A stretch of 64,000 nt of DNA from Streptomyces aureus (GTDB lineage: Bacteria > Actinomycetota > Actinomycetes > Streptomycetales > Streptomycetaceae), in NCBI RefSeq assembly GCF_000725495.1, contig NZ_KL647041.1, positions 250,721 through 314,720 on the forward strand. Reading direction: 5' to 3'. Below, piece after piece: positions 44,443 to 52,397 of the stretch; position 1 is the stretch's first letter, and every line of letters begins with the position of its first letter. The notes beneath the pieces were generated by a model that saw only the letters and a program-made list of their open reading frames with translations, ran no database searches and had not been told where the DNA came from. A program made the translations under genes and the position numbers.

Positions 44443-45789
44443 TCAGCGCACCTCGATGAAGGCGGCTGCGTCCCGCCCCGGACGCGCGGCCGGTTCCTGG
44501 GCCGCGTGACCGACGGCCACAGCGCCCATCGGGTCCCAGTCCTCCGGCAGCCCCAGCACCTCGCGCACGACATCGCGGCAGAACATCGTCGAGGACACCC
44601 ACGCGGAGCCGAGGCGTTCCCCGGCCAGCGCGACCAGGAAGTTCTGCACGCCCGCGCCGGTGGCGACGACGAACATCTCGCGCTCGGCGCCGTCCCTCCG
44701 GGCGTCGCCGTAGGTGTGCGATCCATCCATGACCAGGCAGGGCACCACCAGATAGGGCGCGTTGCGCAGCACGTCACCCCGGCGGACCCGCTTGGCGATG
44801 GACTCCTCGCTCTTCCCGTCGCCCCGCAGATCCGCGATCCACGCGTCCCGCATGGCGTCGAGCAGCCGTGTCCGTGACGCCTGCGACTCCAGGAGCACGA
44901 AACGCCAGGGCGTGGTGTGGTGCGGCGCGGGAGCGGTCACGGCCGCCGCGACCGCGCGGCGCACGGCCCCGGGGTCGACGGGCTCGTCGGTGAAGGCCCG
45001 TACCGTACGCCGCTGGGTCACGGCCTCCCGTACGGCCTCCGAGGTGCCGAGGCGGAACATGTCGTCCCGCGCGTCGCGGGCCATCGCCCGCGCCCCCGTG
45101 CCGTCCCCTTCCGTCACCAGGTGCGCCAGCCCGCGCACGACGGCGACGGGCAGCCCGGCGGCCTTGCCCTTGACCAGGTCGCCGGCGGCGGCGAGTTCGT
45201 CGGCCGTGGCGACGACGGTCGCGCTGAGCGGATTGCCGTGCGCGTCGGTGCCGCCGCGCAGGTCGTCCAGCACCGCGACGCCCGCGGCGCCGATCGCGAC
45301 GTCGGTGAGCCCGGTGCGCCAGGGCCGCCCGAAGGTGTCCGTGATCACCACGCCGACGTCCACGCCGAGGGCGTCCCGCAGTCCCTCACGGACCGCCCGC
45401 GCGGAGGCGTCGGGATCCTCGGGCAGCAACAGCACCGTCCCGGCGGGGGTGTTGGAGGCGTCGACCCCGGCCGCGGCCATCACGAGGCCCTGCCGGTTCT
45501 CGACGATCCGCAGCGCTCCGCGCCGGGCCACGACCCGGACGGTCTCGGCGTCGATGGCCGCCTCCCGGTCGGCTGCCTCGACGATCCGGCCCTCGGCCTT
45601 CGACACGACCTTGGAGGTGACGAGCAGGACGTCCCCGTCGGCGAGTCCGGGCCCGGCCGCGGCGATCAGCTTCGCCAGGTCGTCCCCCGGCCGCACCTCG
45701 GGCAGCCCGTCCAGCGCCCAGACCCGGTAACCGGGGCCCCCGTGCGCGTGCCCCGTGTCGCCGGGACGCCCCGCGTGCTGGGTGCTCAT
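44443..45789 (-). CDS. fbiB: Bifunctional F420:gamma-L-glutamyl ligase / FMN-dependent reductase
   Basis: The 448-aa, two-domain protein has an N-terminal CofE ligase (~20-245: [55 protein letters not shown]), which adds glutamates to F420-0, and a C-terminal nitroreductase-like FMN domain (~260-448: [41 protein letters not shown]), which in mycobacterial FbiB reduces dehydro-F420-0. ATG 45789 overlaps the fbiA stop (ATGA), so they are coupled; the longer frame runs through fbiA and is rejected. Confidence 0.94.
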   Translation of the reverse strand: MSTQHAGRPGDTGHAHGGPGYRVWALDGLPEVRPGDDLAKLIAAAGPGLADGDVLLVTSKVVSKAEGRIVEAADREAAIDAETVRVVARRGALRIVENRQGLVMAAAGVDASNTPAGTVLLLPEDPDASARAVREGLRDALGVDVGVVITDTFGRPWRTGLTDVAIGAAGVAVLDDLRGGTDAHGNPLSATVVATADELAAAGDLVKGKAAGLPVAVVRGLAHLVTEGDGTGARAMARDARDDMFRLGTSEAVREAVTQRRTVRAFTDEPVDPGAVRRAVAAAVTAPAPHHTTPWRFVLLESQASRTRLLDAMRDAWIADLRGDGKSEESIAKRVRRGDVLRNAPYLVVPCLVMDGSHTYGDARRDGAEREMFVVATGAGVQNFLVALAGERLGSAWVSSTMFCRDVVREVLGLPEDWDPMGAVAVGHAAQEPAARPGRDAAAFIEVR

Positions 45790-46769
45790 GGCGTCCGTAC
45801 CTCCTCCGCGAGCGCGAGCGCCTCCCGCGCCATGCGGGCCGTCGCGTCGAGGTCCGACATCATCAGCGGCACGGCCCGGCAGCGGATGCCGGCCGCCTCG
45901 ACACGCTCCACGGACCCGGCGTCGACCGTGTCGACGAGCCAGCCGTCGAGGAGACCCGAGCCGTAGTGCTCGGCGACCGCGGCGGCGGTGGACTCGACGC
46001 CCACCGCGGCCAGCACCTTGTCGGCCATGCCGCGCACCGGCGCGTCGCCGACGATGGGGGAGAGGCCGACCACCGGCACACCCGCCTCGGCGATGGCCTC
46101 GCGGATGCCGGGCACGGCGAGGATGGTCCCGACGGAGACCACGGGGTTGGACGGCGGGAAGAGGATGACGTCCGCCCCGGCGATGGCCTCCAGGACCCCG
46201 GGCGCGGGCTTGGCCTGCTCGGCGCCGACCGGCACGATCGCCTCGGCCGGCACGGAGGCCCGCAGCCGCACCCAGTACTCCTGGAAGTGGATCACCTTGC
46301 GCTCGCCCGCGGCCCCGGCCGGGTCGCGCTCGGGCAGCGTGACCGCGACATGGGTCTCGACGCGGTCGTCGGACATGGGGATGAGGCGCACGCCCGGCTT
46401 CCACCGGTCGCACAGGGCCTCCGTGACGGCGCTGAGGGGATAGCCCGCCCCCAGCATCTGCGTCCGCACGATGTGCGTGGCGAAGTCGCGGTCGCCGAGC
46501 CCGAACCACTCGGGTCCCAGTCCGTACGCCGCGAGTTCCTCCTTCAGATGGAAGGTCTCGTCGGCCCGGCCCCAGCCCTGCTCCTCGTTGATGCCGCCGC
46601 CGAGCGTGTACATCACCGTGTCGAGGTCCGGGCAGACCTTCAGCCCGAAGAGATGGATGTCGTCCCCGGTGTTCCCGATGACCGTGATGTCCGCGTCCGG
46701 AACGGCCCGCTGGAGACCACGCAGGAACCGTGCACCGCCGATACCGCCTGCCAGAACCACAATGCGCAT
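45786..46769 (-). CDS. fbiA: 2-phospho-L-lactate (phosphoenolpyruvate) transferase of F420 synthesis
   Basis: The 327-aa CofD-family enzyme joins the activated PEP or lactyl-phospho-GDP unit to Fo, giving (dehydro-)F420-0. Signatures: [58 protein letters not shown] and [24 protein letters not shown] 46769 starts the conserved fold; no strong ribosome site precedes it. fbiB follows with a 4-base overlap. Confidence 0.95.
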   Translation of the reverse strand: MRIVVLAGGIGGARFLRGLQRAVPDADITVIGNTGDDIHLFGLKVCPDLDTVMYTLGGGINEEQGWGRADETFHLKEELAAYGLGPEWFGLGDRDFATHIVRTQMLGAGYPLSAVTEALCDRWKPGVRLIPMSDDRVETHVAVTLPERDPAGAAGERKVIHFQEYWVRLRASVPAEAIVPVGAEQAKPAPGVLEAIAGADVILFPPSNPVVSVGTILAVPGIREAIAEAGVPVVGLSPIVGDAPVRGMADKVLAAVGVESTAAAVAEHYGSGLLDGWLVDTVDAGSVERVEAAGIRCRAVPLMMSDLDATARMAREALALAEEVRTP

Positions 46770-46824
46770 GGGGTTCAGTCTCGCAGGCGGATACGACAAA
46801 GCGTCAGCCGGTCACGAGACCGCG

Positions 46825-46896
46825 CCCGACTCCCGGCCCGGCTCCCGGCCCGAGTCCCCGCCCGGCTCCCGGCCCGACTCGGCGTTCGGCTCCCGC
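46825..46896. repeat. 12-base tandem repeat, five to six copies
   Basis: CCCGRSTCCCGG-like units begin at 46825, 46837, 46849, 46861, 46873 and (degenerate) 46885. The array fills most of the 159-base gap between fbiA and the cysteine dioxygenase stop. No reading frame in it is convincing. Confidence 0.75.
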
Positions 46897-46928
46897 CCGC
46901 CTCCGTGCCGCTCCCCGGCACTGGCGCC

Positions 46929-47417
46929 TCACACGGTCTCGGCCACCGCGCAACGGGCCGCGTGCATCGGCATCTCGGTGAGACCCGGGTAATAGACGTG
47001 CAGGCTGACGGCCGGTTCGAGCGAGTCGTTGACGACCTCGTGGACGTAACCGGGCGCGAACACGCGCTGCGCGCCGGAGCCGAGGGCGCGCGAGCCCCGC
47101 TCGGTGTGCTCGGTGAGCGCGCCGTCCAGGACGGTCAGCACGCCGGAGGAGGCGCCGTGGTCGTGCAGTCCGCTGCCCTGTCCGGGCACCCAGGACAGGA
47201 GCCACACCTCGTAGCCGGGCCCCGTGCGCAGGCGGTGGTACCAGCGCGAGGAGGCGTCGTAGCGGACGAGGTGCTCCCACTGGGAGCGGTCGGCGGCGAT
47301 GGAGCGGGCCAGGCCGGCGAACTCGGCCACGGTGGAGGGGTGTTCGCGCGGCGGCTGGAGCAGGTGCGGGACTTCGAGGATGTCGCCGGCGATCTGGAGG
47401 TCGCTGTCGCTGTTCAT
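46929..47417 (-). CDS. Cysteine dioxygenase family protein
   Basis: The 162-aa cupin would oxidise L-cysteine to cysteine sulfinate with O2. The iron ligands are visible as His85 and His87 in GLHDHGASSG and His126 in PGYVHEVVN, with the conserved WYHRL (~59-63) before them. The length suits bacterial CDO. GAGG lies about 14 bases before ATG 47417. It is preceded on its own strand by a 177-base leader and a polycysteine mini-gene (47595-47690), which points to control by cysteine supply. Confidence 0.88.
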   Translation of the reverse strand: MNSDSDLQIAGDILEVPHLLQPPREHPSTVAEFAGLARSIAADRSQWEHLVRYDASSRWYHRLRTGPGYEVWLLSWVPGQGSGLHDHGASSGVLTVLDGALTEHTERGSRALGSGAQRVFAPGYVHEVVNDSLEPAVSLHVYYPGLTEMPMHAARCAVAETV

Positions 47418-47481
47418 GGATGCGGTGGTTCCTCGGCGGGAGAGTGCGGGGGGTGTCGCTGGTGCTTCCCGGCCCGGGTCG

Positions 47482-47500
47482 CGGGCGGGGATTCCGCCCG
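47482..47500 (-). promoter_or_regulatory. Leader hairpin between the polycysteine mini-gene and cysteine dioxygenase
   Basis: CGGGCGG (47482-47488) pairs with CCGCCCG (47494-47500), loop of five, 65 bases before the dioxygenase ATG. A second small stem (GCCTC 47557-47561 with GAGGC 47571-47575) lies nearer the mini-gene stop. These are candidates for the attenuating structure. Confidence 0.4.
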
Positions 47501-47594
47501 GATCGGGGGCGGGGAGGCCCTGGTGCGGGCGATGACCCTGGTGGGGGTGGCGATGCGCCTCAGTGGCGGCGAGGCAGCCGGAGCGCGGTAGGGC

Positions 47595-47690
47595 TCAACA
47601 GCTGGAACAGCAACAACAGCTACAGCGCGCGTGGGCAGCACCGAGGGACCCGGCGGTGCGGGTCGAGGTGGATGCCAAGTGCGCGAGCAT
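47595..47690 (-). CDS. Polycysteine leader peptide (putative cysteine attenuator) upstream of cysteine dioxygenase
   Basis: The 31-codon frame runs from ATG 47690 to TGA 47595. The last nine residues read CSCCCCSSC: six cysteines, five of them TGT, a rare codon in this genome. On the same strand a -35 TTGACA (47721-47726) and a -10-like TGTCCT (47698-47703), 17 bases apart, put the transcription start at or next to the ATG, and there is no Shine-Dalgarno sequence, so it should be leaderless. The stop is 177 bases before the dioxygenase ATG. Leaderless polycysteine mini-ORFs that sense Cys-tRNA are known in mycobacteria (recalled). The Cys codons also lie inside a small stem (AGCTG/CAGCT) that a ribosome would open. 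It is too short for routine annotation. Confidence 0.75.
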   Translation of the reverse strand: MLAHLASTSTRTAGSLGAAHARCSCCCCSSC

Positions 47691-47697
47691 GCCCACA

Positions 47698-47726
47698 AGG
47701 ACAGCGGTTCACACCTCGGCTGTCAA
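47698..47726 (-). promoter_or_regulatory. Promoter of the polycysteine leader and cysteine dioxygenase
   Basis: On the minus strand a perfect TTGACA (47726-47721), a 17-base spacer and TGTCCT (47703-47698) are followed seven bases later by the ATG of the mini-gene. Confidence 0.6.
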
Positions 47727-47783
47727 CTGCATGTCCGGAATGTGGGAGATGTTTCACCTCATCCGGTTCATCTGGCAGGCGAA

Positions 47784-47838
47784 AGGTTTGTTCAGGCGGC
47801 TCCCCGGACACATGGCGCACAACCGGGTGAACAAACCT
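47784..47838. promoter_or_regulatory. Spaced 11-bp inverted repeat in the cysteine dioxygenase/whiB gap
   Basis: AGGTTTGTTCA (47784-47794) and its exact complement TGAACAAACCT (47828-47838) are 33 bases apart. GGTGA (47826-47830) and TCACC (47838-47842) overlap the second arm. It lies about 60-110 bases upstream of the cysteine promoter and 300 bases upstream of whiB, in a 456-base stretch with no gene. Confidence 0.5.
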
Positions 47839-48043
47839 CACCGCGGACCCGTGATCTAAATGTGATCCGGTTCGCTTCGGGGTCTGCGTCGGAACGAGAT
47901 CGAACGCCTGGACGTCCTCCTCTGTGAGGGGGCGGGCGTCTGACCTGGGCCTCTTGGGCTGTCAGGGTTTATGCCGATTTGAACACTTTCCGCATAGCCT
48001 TGGTTCCGCAGAGTGAATAAGGGGCCCAATAGCAGATCTCGGC

Positions 48044-48073
48044 TTGACTGGCCCGGATCGGCACACTTGTAAT
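48044..48073 (+). promoter_or_regulatory. whiB promoter
   Basis: TTGACT (48044-48049) and TGTAAT (48068-48073), 18 bases apart, predict a start near 48080 and a leader of about 67 bases. whiB is known to have more than one promoter in S. coelicolor; only this one is clear here. Confidence 0.6.
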
Positions 48074-48146
48074 TTCACTCGTGTCGTTCAGCCGGAATCG
48101 GTGACGGCAGCATCACGGGGACGCGAAAGACAGACGAGGGGCGCAC

Positions 48147-48410
48147 ATGACCGAGCTGGTGCAGCAACTGCTGGTCGACGACGCGGACGAGGAACTCGGC
48201 TGGCAGGAGCGCGCGCTGTGCGCCCAGACCGACCCCGAGTCGTTCTTCCCCGAGAAGGGCGGCTCCACCCGCGAGGCCAAGAAGGTCTGCCTCGCCTGCG
48301 AGGTCCGCTCCGAGTGCCTGGAGTACGCGCTCGCCAACGACGAGCGGTTCGGCATCTGGGGCGGTCTGTCCGAGCGGGAGCGCCGCCGGCTGAAGAAGGC
48401 CGCCGTCTGA
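48147..48410 (+). CDS. whiB: WhiB sporulation regulator
   Basis: This 87-aa Wbl protein carries a [4Fe-4S] cluster on Cys25, Cys48, Cys51 and Cys57, has the GIWGG turn (69-73) and a basic C-terminal helix (RERRRLKKAAV) for DNA contact. WhiB works with WhiA to start septation of aerial hyphae and is in the BldD regulon (known for the family). GAGGGG precedes the ATG. The neighbourhood next to fbiA/fbiB is shared with mycobacterial whiB2. Confidence 0.97.
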   Translation: MTELVQQLLVDDADEELGWQERALCAQTDPESFFPEKGGSTREAKKVCLACEVRSECLEYALANDERFGIWGGLSERERRRLKKAAV

Positions 48411-48641
48411 GACGGACCGCACGGGGCGGCGGACGGGGAACAACGGTCCGCACCCGCGGGTGCCGGCGAACAAACGGCACACTCTCTTACGTAAGGAACG
48501 GCCCGTCGCACGTGGGTTATCCACAGGCGGCGGGCCGCCGTCTTTCCCAGCCGTTAGTGTGGGCCCTCGTCCGAGACGTCCCGCTGTCCCCGCCGGACAC
48601 AGACGTCCACCGCAGTCCATCGAACCGGGGCCCGTACCTCG
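48411..48641. other. Gap after whiB with palindrome and DnaA-box-like site
   Basis: CTTACGTAAG (48486-48495) is a perfect 10-bp palindrome. TTATCCACA (48527-48535) equals the classical DnaA box. The likely promoter of the glycosyltransferase gene lies here too, but no clear hexamer pair was found. Confidence 0.45.
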
Positions 48642-51600
48642 ATGTCCGTGCACAGCCTTTCGGCAGCCAGCAACACCGCCGCTGCCGCCCCTGAGTTCCC
48701 GCGCCACGTGGTGACCGCGGTGCTCGTCTCCCACGACGGCGCCCGCTGGCTGCCGCAGGCGCTCTCCGGCCTGCTCGGCCAGGACCGCCCCGTGCAGAAC
48801 GCGGTGGCGGCCGACACCGGCAGCGCGGACGACTCCGCCCAGCTGCTCACCGAGGCGCTCGGCGCCGACCGCGTGCTGCACCTGGCGCGGCGCACCGGCT
48901 TCGGCCAGGCCGTCGAGGAGGTGTCCCGCACCGCACCCGAGCTCACCCCGGACGACCTGCCCTACCTCAAGCGTCCCAGCGGCTGGGACCCCGTCACCCG
49001 CAGCTGGCGCGACGACGCCTACGACCTGCCGGACCTGCCGCACGGCGAACCCGAGCAGTGGCTCTGGCTGCTGCACGACGACAGCGCCCCCGAACCCGAC
49101 GCCCTGGCCCAGCTGCTGCGCGTCGTGGAGAACGAGCGGGAGCTCGGCCAGGACGTCGCCATCGTCGGCCCCAAGCTCCGCGGCTGGTACGACCGCAGGG
49201 CGCTCCTCGAGGTCGGCGTCACCATCGCCAACTCCGGCCGCCGCTGGACCGGCCTGGACCGCCGCGAACAGGACCAGGGACAGCACGACCACGTCCACCC
49301 CGCGCTGTCCGTGTCCACCGCCGGCATGCTCGTCCGCCGCGACGTCTTCGAGGAACTCGGCGGCTTCGACCGCCGGCTGCCCCTCATGCGCGACGACGTC
49401 GACCTGTGCTGGCGCGCCCAGGCCGCGGGCCACCGGGTCCTCGTCGCCCCGGAAGCCGTCGTACGGCACGCCGAGGCGGCCTCCCGCGAGCGCCGCGCCG
49501 TCGACTGCGTGGGCCGCACCGCCGCGTCCCCGCACCGGGTCGACAAGGCCGGCGCCGTCTACACCCTCCTGGTCAACGCCCGCACCGCCCAGCTGCCCTG
49601 GATCATGATCCGACTGGTCCTCGGCACCCTGATGCGCACGGTCGCCTACCTCGTGGGCAAGGTCCCCGGACAGGCCGTCGACGAGATCCGCGGCCTCCTC
49701 AGCGTCATGCTCCGGCCCGAGCGGATCATCGCCGGGCGGCGCAGGCGCGGCCGCCCGCAGGTCGACAAGGGAGAGCTGCGGCCCCTGTTCCCGCCCCCGG
49801 GCGCCACCGTGCGGGCGACCTTCGAACAGGCCGCCGGCAACCTCCTGAGCGGCTCCGACGCGGAGACGGTCACCGGCGCCGGACGCCACGGAGGCGCCGT
49901 CGAGTCCGGACCGGGCGGTGACGACGGCGACTTCCTGGAGATTGAGCAGTTCGCCCGGATCAAGCGCATCGCGCGCAATCCCGGACCGATGCTCTTCCTG
50001 GTCCTTCTGTTCGTCTCGCTCCTGGCCTGCCGCCAGCTCCTCGGCGGCGGCGCCCTCGCGGGCGGCGCGCTGCTGCCCGCCCCGGTCGACGCCTCCGAGC
50101 TCTGGGCGCGCTACCTGGACGGCTGGCATCCGGTCGGCGCGGGCTCCACCCAGTCCGCCCCGCCCTACATCGCGCTGGTCGCGCTGCTGTCCTCCGCGCT
50201 CCTCGGCTCCACCGGACTCGCGGTCACCGTGCTCCTCGTGGGATCCGTGCCCCTGGCCGGCTTCGCCGCGTACTTCGCCTCGCGCCCCCTGGTCGAGTCC
50301 CGTCTGCTGCGCGCCTGGGCGTCCGTCGCCTACGCCTTCCTGCCCGCCGCCACCGGCGCGCTCGCGGGCGGCCGCATCGGCACCGCCGTCCTGGCGATCC
50401 TGCTGCCGCTCATCGCGCGCGCGGGCGTCGCGGCGAGCGGCCTCGCGAACGCCTCCCGGGCCCGCGGCAGCTGGCGCGCGACCTGGGCCTACGCCCTGCT
50501 GCTGACGTTCACCACGGCCTTCACCCCGATCGTGTGGCCCATCGCGCTGGTCCTCGGCGTCGCCCTCCTCGTGGTGCGCCGCCGGGAGATCCCGGCCTAC
50601 GGACTGCGTTTCCTGGCCCAGCTCGGCACCCCGCTGCTGGTCCTCGCGCCCTGGTCGCTGACCCTGCTGCCGTTCGGCTTCTTCCGACAGGCCGGCCTGG
50701 ACTACGGCTCCGGCGCGGCCTCCGCGTTCGACCTGCTCAGCGCGAGCCCCGGCGGACCGGGCACCGTCAGCGCACTGATGCTCTTCGGCATCGTGCTCGC
50801 CGCGCTGGCCGCCCTGCTGCGCTCCGAGCGCCAGGCGGGCATCAGGACCGCCTGGGTCGTCGCCGTCGTGGCACTCGTCTTCGCCGCCCTGTCCAACCGC
50901 TCCACCTGGGCGGGACCGGCGACCCTCGTCTACGGCCTCGCCCTGCTCGCCGCCGCCGCCGTCGGCTCCGACGGGGCACGCGCGCGGGTGGCCGAGCAGA
51001 GCTTCGGCTGGCGTCAGCCGGTGGCCGCGCTCATCGCCTTCGCCTGCGCCGCGGGCCCGCTGCTCGTCGCCGCCGGCTGGATCATCCGCGGCGCCGACGG
51101 ACCCGTGGAGCGCCGCGACCCGGTGCAGGTGCCCGCGTTCGTCGCCGAGGAGAGCGGCACCCGCGACCAGGCCCGCACCCTCGTCCTCGACAGCCGCTCC
51201 GCCGGCGAGGTCGGATACGTCCTCGTGCGCGGTTCCGGCGCCCGTCTCGGCGACGCCGAACTGGCCTCGGCCGCGGGCGAGAACAAGAGACTCGACAAGG
51301 TCGTCGCCAACCTCGTGGCGGGCTCCGGCGCCGACCAGGCCGACGAGCTCGGCGGCTTCGCCGTGCGCTACGTCCTGGTCCGCAAGGGCGCGCCGCGCGA
51401 GGTGAGCCGCGTCCTGGACGCCACGACCGGCCTGTCCCGGCTCAGCCAGCAGGACGGCAGCGCCCTGTGGCGTGTCGACCAGCAGGTCTCGCGCGCCGCG
51501 ATCGTGCCCGCGTCCGGCGACCCGGAGTCCATCGCCGCCGGTCCGGTCGAGGTGCACACCACGATCCCCGCCGGGGACTCGGGCCGCGTCCTGCGCCTCG

Positions 51601-52397
51601 CCGACAGCGCCGACGCCGGCTGGACGGCCACCCTGGACGGCAAGCCGCTGACCCGCACCACGGTCGATGGCTGGGCCCAGGGCTTCCAGCTGCCCGCCGA
51701 CGGCGGCAGGCTCGACGTCGCGTTCGACGCGCCGCTCGGCCATACGGCCTGGCTGTGGGCCCAGGGATCGCTCGCCCTGGTCCTCGTGGTGCTCGCCCTC
51801 CCCGGGCGGCGCCGTGACGTCGACGACGACCTCCCCGAGGAGGAGCAGCCGGTCACCGCCGAGGACATGACGGGCGACAGCCGCCGTGCCCGCCGGCTGC
51901 GCGCCCAGGCGGAGGCCGAGGCGGAGGCCGGACGGCAGGACGAGGATCCGGAGTTCGACGAGTTCCCCGTGAACGCCCACGCCCACGCCGACGAGGACGA
52001 GGACGAGGAGGACCCCGAGGTCGCGGCCGCCGTCGTCCCGCACCAGCAGGCGTACGGCGAGTGGGACAGCCCCAGTTACGCGAACGCCGAGTACGACGGC
52101 TACGGCGAGCAGTACGAGGGGCAGCAGGGCCAGCAGGGGCAGCAGGGTTACCCGGCCGGCACCTATGACCAGGCGTACCAGTCGGATCCCTATCAGGGCG
52201 GCCAGTACGACCCGTACGCCTACGGGGGCACGGCGGCGTACGACCAGAACTACGGCCAGGGCTACGACGCGAACGGCGTGCCCTTCGATTCCCGGGGCCA
52301 GGGCTACGACTCGGGGGAGCAGGGCTACGACCCCGCCTACGACCCGAACCGGCCGCACGGCACCGACAGTGAGCGCCCCGACGGGAGCCAGCAGTGA
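48642..52397 (+). CDS. Giant membrane glycosyltransferase (GT2 domain, many helices, Gln/Gly/Tyr-rich tail)
   Basis: The 1251-aa protein has an N-terminal GT2 domain (~20-300): VTAVLVSHDGARWLPQAL, WLWLLHDDSAPEPDALAQL (DDS nucleotide-binding site), VSTAGMLVRRDVFEELGGFD, LMRDDVDLCWRAQAAGHRV. A long hydrophobic part with roughly 12 helices follows (~330-820), then an extracellular beta-rich region (~830-1045), one more helix (~1035-1050) and an acidic cytoplasmic tail. The tail carries GQQGQQGQQGY and many YDxGY units. Related proteins occur beside whiB in other actinobacteria and are thought to build wall or lipid-linked polymers. Its stop overlaps the next gene by four bases. Confidence 0.88.
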   Translation: MSVHSLSAASNTAAAAPEFPRHVVTAVLVSHDGARWLPQALSGLLGQDRPVQNAVAADTGSADDSAQLLTEALGADRVLHLARRTGFGQAVEEVSRTAPELTPDDLPYLKRPSGWDPVTRSWRDDAYDLPDLPHGEPEQWLWLLHDDSAPEPDALAQLLRVVENERELGQDVAIVGPKLRGWYDRRALLEVGVTIANSGRRWTGLDRREQDQGQHDHVHPALSVSTAGMLVRRDVFEELGGFDRRLPLMRDDVDLCWRAQAAGHRVLVAPEAVVRHAEAASRERRAVDCVGRTAASPHRVDKAGAVYTLLVNARTAQLPWIMIRLVLGTLMRTVAYLVGKVPGQAVDEIRGLLSVMLRPERIIAGRRRRGRPQVDKGELRPLFPPPGATVRATFEQAAGNLLSGSDAETVTGAGRHGGAVESGPGGDDGDFLEIEQFARIKRIARNPGPMLFLVLLFVSLLACRQLLGGGALAGGALLPAPVDASELWARYLDGWHPVGAGSTQSAPPYIALVALLSSALLGSTGLAVTVLLVGSVPLAGFAAYFASRPLVESRLLRAWASVAYAFLPAATGALAGGRIGTAVLAILLPLIARAGVAASGLANASRARGSWRATWAYALLLTFTTAFTPIVWPIALVLGVALLVVRRREIPAYGLRFLAQLGTPLLVLAPWSLTLLPFGFFRQAGLDYGSGAASAFDLLSASPGGPGTVSALMLFGIVLAALAALLRSERQAGIRTAWVVAVVALVFAALSNRSTWAGPATLVYGLALLAAAAVGSDGARARVAEQSFGWRQPVAALIAFACAAGPLLVAAGWIIRGADGPVERRDPVQVPAFVAEESGTRDQARTLVLDSRSAGEVGYVLVRGSGARLGDAELASAAGENKRLDKVVANLVAGSGADQADELGGFAVRYVLVRKGAPREVSRVLDATTGLSRLSQQDGSALWRVDQQVSRAAIVPASGDPESIAAGPVEVHTTIPAGDSGRVLRLADSADAGWTATLDGKPLTRTTVDGWAQGFQLPADGGRLDVAFDAPLGHTAWLWAQGSLALVLVVLALPGRRRDVDDDLPEEEQPVTAEDMTGDSRRARRLRAQAEAEAEAGRQDEDPEFDEFPVNAHAHADEDEDEEDPEVAAAVVPHQQAYGEWDSPSYANAEYDGYGEQYEGQQGQQGQQGYPAGTYDQAYQSDPYQGGQYDPYAYGGTAAYDQNYGQGYDANGVPFDSRGQGYDSGEQGYDPAYDPNRPHGTDSERPDGSQQ

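Noticed and set aside
47620..47841. A 73-codon minus-strand frame overlapping the mini-gene region
   Set aside because: No ribosome site, Arg/Pro/His-rich composition, and it runs through the predicted TTGACA promoter.
47563..47859. A 98-codon plus-strand frame (with a Gln run) in the cysteine dioxygenase-whiB gap
   Set aside because: The Gln run is simply the complement of the TGT/TGC codons of the mini-gene; no ribosome site or family match.
48070..48095. Possible BldD box around the whiB promoter
   Set aside because: The TCACTCGTGTCG stretch has the right flavour but lacks the central A/T and full symmetry of the recalled BldD consensus; left as unproven.
48075..52358. A minus-strand frame of 1427 codons opposite the giant glycosyltransferase
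   Set aside because: It is a GC3 shadow: composition is repetitive Gly/Arg/Ala/Val, no domain is recognisable, and the plus strand holds a clear gene.
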